Source: Asanoa ishikariensis (GTDB lineage Bacteria; Actinomycetota; Actinomycetes; Mycobacteriales; Micromonosporaceae). From it: DNA of 64,000 bases. The position numbers were made by a program, and so were the translations under genes. The stretch lies in assembly GCF_900107455.1 (NCBI RefSeq), contig NZ_FNQB01000002.1, positions 1,922,001-1,986,000 of the forward strand, given 5' to 3'. This document shows positions 35,790 to 44,281 of the stretch, one piece after another. Every line of letters begins with the position of its first letter. The stretch's first letter is position 1. The notes beneath the pieces were generated by a model. It saw nothing but the letters and a program-made list of their open reading frames with translations, did no database searches and was not told the DNA's origin.

Positions 35790-36269
35790 ATGAGCGCGCG
35801 CCCGGAGGCCCTGGAGTGGTCCGTCGACAACTGCACGGTGGGCCGGGCGATGGAGATCCTCGGGGAGCGCTGGACGTTCGTAGTGCTGCGCGAGATCGCC
35901 AACGGCATCCGCCGCTTCGACGACATGCGGGTGCGCACCAACATCCCGCGCCAGGTGCTGACCAACCGGCTGACGCTGTTGGTCGACAGTGGCGTGTTGC
36001 GCAAGGAGCCCTACCAGGACCCGGGCGCCCGGGTCCGCCACGAGTACCGGCTGACCGAGATGGGCTTCGACCTCTGGCCGGTGATCGTGGCCGTTCTGCA
36101 GTGGGGAGACCGCTACCTCGCGGATCCGGTCGGCTCGCCGCTGACCACGGTGCACCGCGACTGCGGTGAACAGGTGGGCTCGGTCCTGCGCTGCGCGGCC
36201 GGCCACGACGTCGACAACCCCCGCGACGTGATAGCCCGCCCCGGCCCCGGCGCCCGCCGCCGCGCGTAA
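35790..36269 (+). CDS. HxlR-family winged-helix transcriptional regulator
   Basis: This 159-residue regulator has the HxlR core: CTVGRAMEILGERWTFVVLR (about 12-31), RFDDMRVRTNIPRQVL, and the wing ending YRLTEMGFDLWPV. The family senses redox state or small electrophiles. A Cys pair lies near the C-terminus. It is divergent from the PaaI thioesterase, its likely target. The ATG at 35790 is chosen for its 7-nt distance to a -10 box and because the HTH starts soon after it. Confidence 0.9.
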   Translation: MSARPEALEWSVDNCTVGRAMEILGERWTFVVLREIANGIRRFDDMRVRTNIPRQVLTNRLTLLVDSGVLRKEPYQDPGARVRHEYRLTEMGFDLWPVIVAVLQWGDRYLADPVGSPLTTVHRDCGEQVGSVLRCAAGHDVDNPRDVIARPGPGARRRA

Positions 36270-36510
36270 CCGTCCACCGCGTCCCGCTCCACCGCGCGCC
36301 GCGCCAACCGCGCGCCCGCGCCCACAGCGCGCCCACGCCCACCGCGCGCCGCGCCCAACGCCGACCGCGCCACCCCACCGCGCCACCCACCACCGCGCCA
36401 CCCACCACCGGGCCGCCCCACTGGGCCACCCCACCGCGCTGGGCAGGTCTACGTAGAAGGTCGCTGTTCGGGCAGCATCCTTCTTCTTAGTCTCGGGAGC
36501 GCGGCCCGGC
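36270..36510. other. C-rich strand-skewed intergenic DNA
   Basis: From about 36270 to 36440 the plus strand is almost all C, G and A, with runs like CACCGCGCCACCCACC repeated. The minus strand is therefore rich in G-tracts (GGTGGGTGG). Long readings on the minus strand here are low-complexity Gly/Arg artefacts and I do not call them genes. The remainder up to 36510 shows nothing recognisable. Confidence 0.6.
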
Positions 36511-36592
36511 GCGGACCTGGCAGCGGAGCGAAGCGGAGCGGTCTCCGGCGGGAGCGACGGTCCGGACCACCGTGGACCCGGGACCTGGTCGT
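36511..36592 (+). repeat. Dispersed element, copy C
   Basis: The copy opens with GCGGACCTGGCAG, has the middle CGGAGCGAAGCGGAGCG, then GGTCTCCGGCGGGAGC with GACGGTC, and ends GTGGACCCGGGACC. The middle differs from copies at 5695 and 7884, while the flanking blocks are nearly identical. Confidence 0.75.
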
Positions 36593-36636
36593 CGGCTTCA
36601 TGATCGTCGGGTTAGGAGGGTTTCACTGCGGGTAGC

Positions 36637-38220
36637 GTGACCGACGTGGCGTCGCGTAGCGGGTCCGCTTGGGCGCCGTTGTCGGTCACGACGTTTCGGT
36701 GGTTGTGGTTGGCGTTGCTCGCGTCCAACATCGGCACCTGGATGCAGACCGTCGGGGCGCAGTGGCTGCTCATCGACGTGCCCGGCGCCGACGCGTTGGT
36801 CTCGTTGGTGCAGACCGCCAGCATGTTGCCGATCGTGCTGCTCGCGTTGCCGTCCGGGGCGTTGGCCGACACCTTCGACCGGCGGCGGATGCTGATCACC
36901 GTGCAGGCCGCCCAGTGCGCCGTGGCGGTGCTGTTGGCCGCGCTGACGGCCGCCGACCGGATGCCGCCCGCGTTGCTGTTGACGTTGACCTTCGCGCTCG
37001 GTGCCGGCCAGGCGTTGACCGTGCCCGCCTGGCAGGCCGTGATCCCCGAGTTGGTGCCCCGTTCGCAACTGCCGGCGGCCTCGGCGCTCGGTGCGATCAG
37101 CCAGAACCTCGCCCGCGCGATCGGCCCGGCCATCGCCGGTCTGGTCATCGCCACGCTCGGGGTGGCGGCCGTGTTCGCGCTCAACGCCGTGTCGTTCGTG
37201 GTGTTCGCGGCCGTACTGCTGTGGTGGCGGACGCCCGACGGGAACGCCGGGCCGCCGGAGCGGTTCGCCGCGGCGGTCCGGGCCGGCGGGCGCTACGTGC
37301 GGCACTCCGTGGTGGTGCGCCGGATCCTGCTGCGCGCGGCGCTGTTCCTGCTGCCCGGCAGTGCCGTCTGGGCCCTGCTGCCGCTGGTGGCCAGCCGCCG
37401 GCTCGGGCTCGGTCCTGGCGGGTACGGGCTGCTGCTCGCCGCGCTCGGCGTCGGCGCGGTGGCCGGCGCCGCCGTGCTGCCCTGGCTGCGCCAGCGCCTC
37501 TCGCCGAACCGGATGATGTTCACCGCCGCGGTGCTGTTCGGGGTGGCGACCGTCGTGGTCGGCCTGGTCCGGGTCGAGCTCGTCGTGGCGCTCGTGCTGG
37601 TGCCGGCCGGCGTCGCCTGGGTCACCGTGCTCTCCAGCGTCAATGCGAGCCTGCAACTCTTCCTGCCCAATTGGGTACGCGCACGCGGGCTGGGCGTCTA
37701 TCAGATCGTGTTCGCGGGCGGGCAGGGCGTGGGTGCGCTGCTCTGGGGCCTGCTGGCCCAGGCGACGAACCTGCCGGTCGCCCACGTGGCCGCGGGCGCG
37801 CTGATGCTGGCCGGTGCGGCCACGGTGGTCCGTTGGCCGCTGCGCGACGTGGCGGGGCTTGATCGGGAACCCACCTCGTACTGGGCCGAGCCGCACCTCG
37901 ATGTCGAACCCGAGAGGTACGGCGGGCCGGTGCTGGTGATCCTCCGCTATCAGGTGGCGGCGGCCGACGAGGTGGCGTTCCGGTCGGCGATGGACCGGGT
38001 CCGGTTGTCCCGCCGGCGCAGCGGGGCTGTCCGGTGGGGGTTGTTCCGCGAGGGGGAGCACGGTGATCGGTTCGTCGAGGTCTATCAGGTGGCGTCCTGG
38101 GACGAGCATCGCCGGCAGCACGACGACCGGCTGACCGGCGCCGACCGGGAGATCGAGGCGGCGGCTCGGGCGTTGGCCGTTGGGCCGCCCGAGGTCACGC
38201 ACCTGCTGCCGGCGGATTGA
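36637..38220 (+). CDS. MFS_3-type transporter fused to a small alpha/beta domain
   Basis: This 527-residue protein has residues 1 to about 415 forming 11-12 TM helices of the MFS_3 (enterobactin exporter-like) family. Marks are FRWLWLALLASNIGTWMQTVGAQW and ALPSGALADTFDRRR. Residues from about 430 on (VLVILRYQVAAADEVAFRSA to WDEHRRQHDDRLTG) look like a dimeric alpha+beta barrel of the antibiotic-monooxygenase type and are cytosolic. This composite is recurrent in actinobacterial MFS_3 proteins. The substrate is unknown. Its last 30 bp are repeated in frame after the stop (38227-38256). Confidence 0.87.
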   Translation: MTDVASRSGSAWAPLSVTTFRWLWLALLASNIGTWMQTVGAQWLLIDVPGADALVSLVQTASMLPIVLLALPSGALADTFDRRRMLITVQAAQCAVAVLLAALTAADRMPPALLLTLTFALGAGQALTVPAWQAVIPELVPRSQLPAASALGAISQNLARAIGPAIAGLVIATLGVAAVFALNAVSFVVFAAVLLWWRTPDGNAGPPERFAAAVRAGGRYVRHSVVVRRILLRAALFLLPGSAVWALLPLVASRRLGLGPGGYGLLLAALGVGAVAGAAVLPWLRQRLSPNRMMFTAAVLFGVATVVVGLVRVELVVALVLVPAGVAWVTVLSSVNASLQLFLPNWVRARGLGVYQIVFAGGQGVGALLWGLLAQATNLPVAHVAAGALMLAGAATVVRWPLRDVAGLDREPTSYWAEPHLDVEPERYGGPVLVILRYQVAAADEVAFRSAMDRVRLSRRRSGAVRWGLFREGEHGDRFVEVYQVASWDEHRRQHDDRLTGADREIEAAARALAVGPPEVTHLLPAD

Positions 38221-38256
38221 CGGTCCGAGGTCACGCGCCCGCTGCCGGCGGAATGA
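38191..38256 (+). repeat. 36-bp-offset duplication of the MFS_3 gene 3' end
   Basis: 38191-38220 and 38227-38256 share 27 of 30 bases (both contain GAGGTCACGC and GCTGCCGGCGGA) and both end in TGA. The offset of 36 bp keeps the reading frame, so a readthrough protein would repeat its last residues. Confidence 0.8.
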
Positions 38257-38346
38257 CGAGGACGCGGCGGGCCGGGCGCCCCCCAGCGCACGACCCGCCT
38301 TGCCCTGCCGTCTCCCGGTGTGGTCCGCCAGGAACGGGTACCGCGG

Positions 38347-38625
38347 TCAGCGGTTGCGGTTGTTGTTGCGGCTGCCGCCGCGGTTCTGGCTGTTGTTGTT
38401 GCGGTTCTGGCCGTTCCGGTTCTGGCCGCTGCGCTCCTGGGTGATCTGGTCGCCACCCTTGTGCGCGGCGTCCTGGGCCCGGTCGACCTTGTCCGCGAAC
38501 TTGCCGTCGGTCTTGGCGTCGATGGCGTCCCCGGCCTGGTCGATGCGCTGGTCGCGCTCGTCCTTGTCGGCGATCTTCTCTTTGGCCTTGTCGACGGCGT
38601 CGCCGAACTTGTCGCTGATAGCCAT
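38347..38625 (-). CDS. Small Rv0909/MT0933-family antitoxin-like protein
   Basis: This 92-residue acidic/basic helical protein starts MAISDKFGDAVDKAKEKIAD and contains DQAGDAIDAKTDGKFADKVD, the repeat-like core of the actinobacterial MT0933 antitoxin-like family. Its last 25 residues are an Asn/Arg/Gln/Gly-rich tail (NRNGQNRNNNSQNRGG) that is probably disordered and could bind RNA. No toxin gene is adjacent, so an antitoxin role is not supported by context. The ATG at 38625 follows GGAGGGAG. It lies 68 nt downstream of ureD on the same strand. Confidence 0.75.
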   Translation of the reverse strand: MAISDKFGDAVDKAKEKIADKDERDQRIDQAGDAIDAKTDGKFADKVDRAQDAAHKGGDQITQERSGQNRNGQNRNNNSQNRGGSRNNNRNR

Positions 38626-38693
38626 TGCGAGCTCCCTCCGAGGCACGGCCGCCCCACGCGACCGCCCACACCCACAGAAGGTAGACGGGAGCC

Positions 38694-39455
38694 TCAGCCT
38701 TTGCGCCAATTGCCGGGTTTAGCATCTGGATCATGGGCCCGGGTGTTAGCGGCGCCCTCATCCAGGGCCGTGCGTACCGTCCGGGCGTCCGGCCCGGTGG
38801 CACTGATCAGGGCTGCGGGGCCGTTGGCCAGGGGCATCCTGTTGATGATCTTCGGTTCGGCGGTGGCGGCCTCCGGTCCCACGAGGAGCAGGGTGCCGGC
38901 GGCGCGGCCGAGCATGGCGTGCCAGCCCTTCGCCCGGGGGCCGATAGCGAGGTCGTGGCGCAGGATCGTGCGGCCGGCATACCTGACGGTTGTCTCGAGC
39001 CGTAGGTCGCCCGGGGGCTCGGCATGCCGGCCGGCGACGAGTTCCTCCCGCCAGCGGAGTGTCGCGCCGTCCGCCAGGTCCACGATGGACCGGCTCAGGT
39101 GGTCGCAGCCGGCTACGGCGACGGTCGGCTCGGGCAGCCAGTCCAGGGTCGCGCCGGTGCCGACTTTCGCGGTGATCGTCAGTGTGCTCGGCGCCGGTGG
39201 GTGGCTGGGCTGGGCCAGGGAAGCGGCGATGGTACGGACGACGAGGTGAGCGCCGGGGGCGACGGTGATGTCGATGCGCAGGTCGTCGCCGCCGAGCGGG
39301 CCGGCGGCACCGCCTACCAGGTGGACCTCGGCGGCGGTCGGGTTCTGGTGGTGGCCGGTGCGGCGGGGGAGGAGGGGAGGCTCTCCGTACACGGTGGACA
39401 GCCGGGTGCCGCCGCGGCCGTCGGCCTCGGCTACCAGCCGCGCCTCAGCGCGCAC
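38694..39455 (-). CDS. ureD: Urease accessory protein UreD
   Basis: This 253-residue protein begins MRAEARLVAEADGRGGTRL and shows the UreD/UreH blocks RTIAASLAQP, EPTVAVAGCDH and WREELVAGRH. UreD binds apo-urease and, with UreF and UreG, delivers nickel. The GTG at 39455 has only a weak ribosome site and lies 52 nt after ureG. It is the last gene of the urease cluster. No ureE is present between ureC and ureF or elsewhere nearby. Confidence 0.9.
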   Translation of the reverse strand: MRAEARLVAEADGRGGTRLSTVYGEPPLLPRRTGHHQNPTAAEVHLVGGAAGPLGGDDLRIDITVAPGAHLVVRTIAASLAQPSHPPAPSTLTITAKVGTGATLDWLPEPTVAVAGCDHLSRSIVDLADGATLRWREELVAGRHAEPPGDLRLETTVRYAGRTILRHDLAIGPRAKGWHAMLGRAAGTLLLVGPEAATAEPKIINRMPLANGPAALISATGPDARTVRTALDEGAANTRAHDPDAKPGNWRKG

Positions 39456-39507
39456 CGGCGGGTTTCGTGCGCTCGTCGCAGCTGGTGTCGCCTCCCGTCG
39501 CCATGGC

Positions 39508-40197
39508 TTACGGACCGTGGGTGTGTGCGGGGGTCGGCTCGTGGTGGCGCGGTGTGCTGGCGGGCTCGGCCACGCGGTCGCGGACCCAGTCAGCCACGGG
39601 TGCCGCGCCCGGTTCGCCGACCAGCGACAGGAACACGGTCGGCAGGTCGCCGCGGCGGGCTTGCGCGTCCCGGGCCATCACGCCGAGGTCGGCGCCGACC
39701 AGCGGCGCGAGGTCGGTCTTGTTGATCACGAGTAGGTCGGCGGTCGTCACCCCCGGCCCACCCTTGCGCGGGACCTTGTCACCACCGGCGACGTCGACCA
39801 CGAAGATCTGATGGTCGACGAGGCCCTTGCTGAACGTCGCGGTGAGGTTGTCGCCGCCGCTCTCGACGAGGATCAGGTCGAGCGCACCGAGGCGTTCTTC
39901 CAACTCCTCGACGGCGTCCAGGTTGGCGCTGATGTCGTCGCGGATCGCGGTGTGCGGGCAACAGCCGGTCTCCACGGCCCGGATGCGGTCGTCGGGCAGC
40001 ACCCCCGCCCGGCGGAGGAAGTCGGCGTCCTCCGTCGTGTAGATGTCGTTGGTCACCACCGCCAGCCGCAGCTCGGTGGCGAGGGCCCGGCACAGCGCCG
40101 CGACGAGCGCGGTCTTGCCCGACCCGACCGGGCCGCCGATCCCGATCCGCACCGCACGTTTGTCAGGACGCAAAGAGACGCACCTCCCAGGTGGCAT
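39508..40197 (-). CDS. ureG: Urease accessory GTPase UreG
   Basis: The protein is about 229 residues long. The P-loop GPVGSGKT lies at 22-29, the metal site CPH is in [13 protein letters not shown], and ESGGDNL and [13 protein letters not shown] follow. It hydrolyses GTP to drive nickel insertion into urease. The C-terminus carries a His-rich tail ([13 protein letters not shown]) that could hold nickel. A TTG at 40173, 9 nt after GGGAGG, may be the true start, because the ATG at 40197 overlaps ureF by 35 nt and lacks its own ribosome site. Confidence 0.93.
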   Translation of the reverse strand: MPPGRCVSLRPDKRAVRIGIGGPVGSGKTALVAALCRALATELRLAVVTNDIYTTEDADFLRRAGVLPDDRIRAVETGCCPHTAIRDDISANLDAVEELEERLGALDLILVESGGDNLTATFSKGLVDHQIFVVDVAGGDKVPRKGGPGVTTADLLVINKTDLAPLVGADLGVMARDAQARRGDLPTVFLSLVGEPGAAPVADWVRDRVAEPASTPRHHEPTPAHTHGP

Positions 40198-40975
40198 GCC
40201 GCTCGGCGTCGAGGTCGAGCAGGATGGCTGAGCCGGCGGGCAGGTCGTCCACCGGATCGTCGGCCCGCGCGGCGGCGTCGGCCGCCACGCGGTCGCATTC
40301 GGGCGCGAGACGGGCTATGAGCGCATGCACCGTGTACGGGTCGAGACCCAGCAACCGCACCGCGGCCGAGGCCGCACCCGTCAGCCCGCCGTAGACCGCT
40401 GTCAACGCCGCCTCCCGTGGGCCGAGCCCGGCCGCGGCGGCGGCGATCCCGGTCGCGATCGGATGGTGCGGGTTGGGGCCGGCCGGGTTGACGGCGGCGG
40501 GCCAGATGCGCGCCACGGCCCGCAGCAACGCACGGCCCTGCGCGCGTGACGCGGCCCGCAACGCCGGCGACGCGGTGCGCGCGTCGATGCCGTCATCCAG
40601 CGCGGTTATCCGCTCCGCGGGCCGGACAGAGTCGTCTCGCAATGCGCCCCGGTGATCGGTCAGCGACTCCACTCGCGCCGCGGACCGGGCGCCGTTGTCC
40701 AACGCCGTGAGCCGCGCGCGGTCGAGCGGCGCGGCCTCGATGTCGCCGCTCCTGGCGTGGGGGACCGGGCGCGTGGTCAGCGCTCGGCAAGAGGCGGCCG
40801 CGAACGCCGCTGCCGCCGTGCCGCTCGTGGACGTGCGACCGACCAGGAAGGACTCCAGCGTCGGCAGGTCGTGGATCCGGCCCGCGGCCACCGCCGCCTC
40901 CACGCCTCCGGAGTGCGCGTGCGCGCCGGCCGGCAGCCGGCCGTCGGCCAGCACGAGCAGCGTCGACAGCGACAT
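40163..40975 (-). CDS. ureF: Urease accessory protein UreF
   Basis: This 270-residue protein begins [24 protein letters not shown], the standard UreF opening, and has [15 protein letters not shown] and [19 protein letters not shown]. It forms the UreD-UreF-UreG complex. At 270 residues it is about 50 longer than usual. The extra part (roughly residues 68-125) contains two related segments ([12 protein letters not shown] and [14 protein letters not shown]), which looks like an internal duplication. The ATG overlaps the ureC stop by one base (TGATG). Confidence 0.9.
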   Translation of the reverse strand: MSLSTLLVLADGRLPAGAHAHSGGVEAAVAAGRIHDLPTLESFLVGRTSTSGTAAAAFAAASCRALTTRPVPHARSGDIEAAPLDRARLTALDNGARSAARVESLTDHRGALRDDSVRPAERITALDDGIDARTASPALRAASRAQGRALLRAVARIWPAAVNPAGPNPHHPIATGIAAAAAGLGPREAALTAVYGGLTGAASAAVRLLGLDPYTVHALIARLAPECDRVAADAAARADDPVDDLPAGSAILLDLDAERHATWEVRLFAS

Positions 40976-42678
40976 CAGAACAGGAAGTAGCGTTGGGCCA
41001 TCGGCAGTTCCAGCGCCGGCTGCGGCGGCACGACCTCGCCGTCGATCCGCACCGTGAAGGTGTCCGGGTCGACCTCGATGCGCGGCAGCGCGTCGTTGAG
41101 CGGCAGGTCCGCCTTGGACAGCGAGCGGGTGTCCGCGACCGGCAGCATCCGCCGGCCCACCGCCAGGCGGTCGCTCAGCAGCGCGTCGATCGCGGCCGGT
41201 GCGACGAAGGCGACGCTGGTCTGTGCCGGCACCACGCCGTACGCGCCGAACATGGGTCTGGGCAGCACCGGCTGCGGCGTCGGGATCGACGCGTTGGCGT
41301 CGCCCATCTGCGCCCACGCGATCATGCCGCCCTTGACCACGAGATGCGGGCGTACGCCGAAGAAGGCCGGATCCCACAGCACCAGGTCGGCGAGCTTGCC
41401 GGGCTCGACCGAGCCGACCTCGCCGGCGATGCCGTGCGCCACCGCCGGGCAGATCGTGTACTTCGCGACGTAGCGGCGGGCCCGCAGGTTGTCGGCCGGG
41501 CCGCCGGTAGCGCCCCGGCGTTCCTTCATCACGTGCGCGGTCTGCCAGGTGCGCAGCACCACCTCGCCGGCCCGGCCCATCGCCTGGGAGTCCGAGCCGA
41601 TGATCGAGATGGCGCCGAGGTCGTGCAGCACGTCCTCGGCCGCCATCGTGCTCGGGCGGATCCGGCTCTCCGCGAACGCCAGGTCCTCGGGCACCGTGGG
41701 GTTGAGGTGGTGGCAGACCATCAGCATGTCGAGGTGCTCGTCGAGGGTGTTCCGGGTGTACGGCCGCGTCGGGTTGGTCGAGCTCGGCAGGATGTTGGGC
41801 TGGCCGGCCACGGTGATGATGTCGGGCGCGTGGCCGCCGCCGGCACCCTCGGTGTGGTATGCGTGGATCGAGCGGCCGCCGATCGCGCGCAGCGTGTCCT
41901 CGACGAACCCGGCCTCATTGAGCGTGTCGGTGTGGATCGCGACCTGCACACCGCTGGCGTCGGCGACCCGCAGGCACGCGTCGATCGCGGCGGGCGTCGT
42001 ACCCCAGTCCTCGTGCAGCTTGAACCCGCCCGCACCACCGCGAAGCTGCTCCCACATCGCCTCCTGGCTCGTGGTGTTGCCCTTGCCGAGCAGCAGCACG
42101 TTGACCGGCCAGGTGTCGAGCGACTCCAGCATCCGCGCGAGGTGCCACGCGTTCGGCGTCACGGTGGTCGCGCGGGTGCCCTCGGCCGGGCCGGTGCCGC
42201 CGCCGATCACGGTGGTCACGCCGCTGGCCAGCGCGGTCGAGAGGATCTGCGGACAGATCAGGTGCACGTGGCTGTCGACGGCGCCCGCGGTCAGGATCTT
42301 CCCGTTGCCCGCGATCACCTCCGTGCACGGACCGATCACCAGGTCCGGGTGCACACCGTCCATCGTGTCCGGGTTGCCGGCCTTGCCGAGGGCGACGATC
42401 CGCCCGTCGCGGATGCCGACGTCGGCCTTGACCACGCCCCAGTGGTCGAGCACCACCGCGCCGGTGATCACCGTGTCGACGGTGCCCTTGCCGCGGCTGA
42501 CCGCCGACTGGCCCATCGACTCCCGGATGACCTTGCCGCCGCCGAAGACCGCCTCGTCGCCGTGCGAGCAGCGGTCCTCCTCGACCTCGACGAACAGGTT
42601 GGTGTCGGCGAGCCGGATCCGGTCGCCGGTGGTCGGGCCGTAGAGCGCGGCGTACTTTTCCCGGCTGATCGTGCTCAC
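40975..42678 (-). CDS. ureC: Urease alpha subunit
   Basis: This 567-residue catalytic subunit hydrolyses urea to ammonia and carbamate. All metal and catalytic residues are present: H137 and H139 (SHVHL), carbamylated K220 (GGFKLHED), H249, H275, D363 (GSDSQAMG), and the flap residues C322/H323 ([12 protein letters not shown]). The numbering is offset by +3 from the Klebsiella enzyme. The GTG at 42678 overlaps the ureB stop (GTGA). It is the third gene of the urease operon. Confidence 0.97.
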   Translation of the reverse strand: MSTISREKYAALYGPTTGDRIRLADTNLFVEVEEDRCSHGDEAVFGGGKVIRESMGQSAVSRGKGTVDTVITGAVVLDHWGVVKADVGIRDGRIVALGKAGNPDTMDGVHPDLVIGPCTEVIAGNGKILTAGAVDSHVHLICPQILSTALASGVTTVIGGGTGPAEGTRATTVTPNAWHLARMLESLDTWPVNVLLLGKGNTTSQEAMWEQLRGGAGGFKLHEDWGTTPAAIDACLRVADASGVQVAIHTDTLNEAGFVEDTLRAIGGRSIHAYHTEGAGGGHAPDIITVAGQPNILPSSTNPTRPYTRNTLDEHLDMLMVCHHLNPTVPEDLAFAESRIRPSTMAAEDVLHDLGAISIIGSDSQAMGRAGEVVLRTWQTAHVMKERRGATGGPADNLRARRYVAKYTICPAVAHGIAGEVGSVEPGKLADLVLWDPAFFGVRPHLVVKGGMIAWAQMGDANASIPTPQPVLPRPMFGAYGVVPAQTSVAFVAPAAIDALLSDRLAVGRRMLPVADTRSLSKADLPLNDALPRIEVDPDTFTVRIDGEVVPPQPALELPMAQRYFLF

Positions 42679-42998
42679 GCTGAACGCTCCTGGTCCAGCG
42701 GGCCGCCGCACTCGCCGCGCAGGCCCGGCACGATCCGTCGCCCGGCGAGCGGCACGAGGTCGACGTCGCGGTCGATGCCCGGCTCGAAGCGCACCGCGGT
42801 GCCGGCGGGCACCGCCAGCCGATGGCCCCAGGCGGCGCGCCGGTCGAAGTCGAGCGCCGGGTTGGCTTCCGCGAAGTGGTAGTGCGAGCCGACCTGGACA
42901 GGTCGGTCGCCGGTGTTGACCACGGTCACCGTCAGCACGGGGCGGCCGGCGTTGAGCTCGATCGGCCCGTCGCCGAAGACAATCTCACCGGGGATCAC
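42675..42998 (-). CDS. ureB: Urease beta subunit
   Basis: This 107-residue structural subunit begins [18 protein letters not shown] and contains [21 protein letters not shown] and the conserved FEPG segment. It assembles with UreA and UreC in the (ABC)3 complex. The GTG at 42998 follows ureA by 10 nt, and the end overlaps ureC by 4 nt. Confidence 0.96.
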   Translation of the reverse strand: MIPGEIVFGDGPIELNAGRPVLTVTVVNTGDRPVQVGSHYHFAEANPALDFDRRAAWGHRLAVPAGTAVRFEPGIDRDVDLVPLAGRRIVPGLRGECGGPLDQERSA

Positions 42999-43008
42999 CG
43001 CACGGTCC

Positions 43009-43311
43009 TCATGGGATCGGCTCGTGGACGGTGACGAGCTTCGTGCCGTCCGGGAACGTCGCCTCGACCTGGACCTCGGCCAGCATCTCCGGGACGCCCG
43101 CCATGACGTCGCCGCGCCCGAGCACCGTGCGCCCCTCCGACATGAGCTCGGCCACCGTCCGGCCGTCGCGCGCGCCCTCGAGCAGGAAGGCGGTGATGAC
43201 GGCTGTCGCCTCTGGATAGTTGAGCCGCAGCCCGCGCTCGCGACGTTTGCGCGCCACGTCGGCGGCGACGTGGACGAGTAGGCGCTCCTGCTCGTGCTGG
43301 CTCAGAAACAT
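43009..43311 (-). CDS. ureA: Urease gamma subunit
   Basis: This 100-residue subunit begins [20 protein letters not shown] and contains [14 protein letters not shown] and [17 protein letters not shown]. The ATG at 43311 has GGAGGTGA upstream. It is first in the urease operon, and a GlnR-type site lies 40 bp upstream, pointing to nitrogen control. Confidence 0.97.
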   Translation of the reverse strand: MFLSQHEQERLLVHVAADVARKRRERGLRLNYPEATAVITAFLLEGARDGRTVAELMSEGRTVLGRGDVMAGVPEMLAEVQVEATFPDGTKLVTVHEPIP

Positions 43312-43350
43312 GGGCTCACCTCCACGGATACGCGAGCATGACATCAGCAC

Positions 43351-43366
43351 GTTACGCACCGGTTAC
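43351..43366 (-). promoter_or_regulatory. GlnR-box-like site upstream of ureA
   Basis: On the minus strand the sequence reads GTAAC-N6-GTAAC, two half-sites 11 bp apart, matching the GTNAC-N6-GNAAC pattern of the actinobacterial nitrogen regulator GlnR. It lies 40 bp before the ureA ATG. Confidence 0.5.
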
Positions 43367-43440
43367 GCCTTGGCGCGGTACGGCGCGCCCGGTGCCTCGT
43401 GATCCACCGGCCCGGGGACAGGTGCGATCGACCAAGGTCG

Positions 43441-43446
43441 TACGCT
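43441..43446 (+). promoter_or_regulatory. -10 box TACGCT, leaderless hydrolase gene
   Basis: TACGCT ends 7 nt before the ATG at 43454. No Shine-Dalgarno is seen. Confidence 0.4.
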
Positions 43447-43453
43447 TCGAGAA

Positions 43454-44281
43454 ATGGACCGTCACCACCCGATCTGCCGCACCTGTGGGGTTCAGCGCGC
43501 GAGCGACGCGGACCGCACCGTCTGTCCGGTCTGTGCCGATGAGCGGCAGTACGTGGGGTGGGGCGGCCAGCGGTGGGTGTCGATCACCGAGCTGCACGCC
43601 GAGGGCTTCCGCGGGGTGGTCAGGCAGGAGTCACCGGGCCTCTGGGGCGTCGGTGTCGAGCCGAGCGTCTGCATCGGACAACGGGCGTTGGTGGTCCCCG
43701 GGCCCGGCGGCAACGTGCTGTTCGACTGTGTGCCCTATGTAGACGACGAGACGGTCGCGGCGGTGGAGCGGGTCGGCGGGCTGGCCGCGATCGCCCTTTC
43801 ACATCCTCATTTCTACGGGTCCATGGTGGAGTGGAGCAAGGCGTTCGGAGACATCCCGGTGTACGTGCACGCGTCCGACGCGAGTTGGGTGCCGCGCTCC
43901 GGGAACATCGTTCTGTGGGAGGGCGAGCGGCAGGAGATCCTCCCCGAGCGGACGCTGGTCAACTGCGGCATCCACTTCCCCGGGGGATCGGTCCTGCACT
44001 GGCCGGGACTCGACGGCAAGGGCGCGCTGTGCACCGGCGACATCTTCACCGTGGTGATGGACCGGCGCTGGGTGAGCTTCATGTACAGCTATCCCAACCT
44101 GATCCCCGAGCACCCGGACACCATCCTCCGCGCCGTGTCCCTTGTGGATTCACTGCCTTACGACACCGTGTACGGCGGGTGGTGGGGGCGCGTGGTCGCG
44201 GGCGGCGCCAAGGCGCGGGTGCGTGCGTCGGCGGATCGGTACCTGGCCCGGGTCGGCGCGTCAGGCGGCCGTCGCTCCTAG
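43454..44281 (+). CDS. Zinc-ribbon plus metallo-hydrolase-fold protein
   Basis: This 275-residue protein has an N-terminal zinc ribbon, C8-xx-C11 and C24-xx-C27, followed by a metallo-beta-lactamase-like domain. The usual HxHxDH motif is degenerate (LSHPHFYGSMVEW), and GALCTGDIFTVVMDRRW and YGGWWGRV are further recognisable blocks. The fold is supported, but metal binding and activity in the hydrolase domain are uncertain. Proteins of this kind occur in many actinobacteria without known function. It is convergent to the WXG-type operon and overlaps its last gene by 4 nt. Confidence 0.78.
   Translation: MDRHHPICRTCGVQRASDADRTVCPVCADERQYVGWGGQRWVSITELHAEGFRGVVRQESPGLWGVGVEPSVCIGQRALVVPGPGGNVLFDCVPYVDDETVAAVERVGGLAAIALSHPHFYGSMVEWSKAFGDIPVYVHASDASWVPRSGNIVLWEGERQEILPERTLVNCGIHFPGGSVLHWPGLDGKGALCTGDIFTVVMDRRWVSFMYSYPNLIPEHPDTILRAVSLVDSLPYDTVYGGWWGRVVAGGAKARVRASADRYLARVGASGGRRS

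Noticed and set aside
35766-36434. Minus-strand Gly/Trp/Arg-rich readings over the HxlR gene and C-rich DNA
   Set aside because: Composition follows the repeated CACCGCGCC sequence, and the HxlR gene on the other strand is convincing.
36598-38202. 534-residue minus-strand reading opposite the MFS_3 gene
   Set aside because: Low-complexity Arg/Gln/Gly/His composition. The plus strand has clear membrane helices.
38347-38625. Toxin-antitoxin pair
   Set aside because: No toxin-sized gene lies next to the antitoxin-like gene; ureD and the MFS_3 gene flank it.
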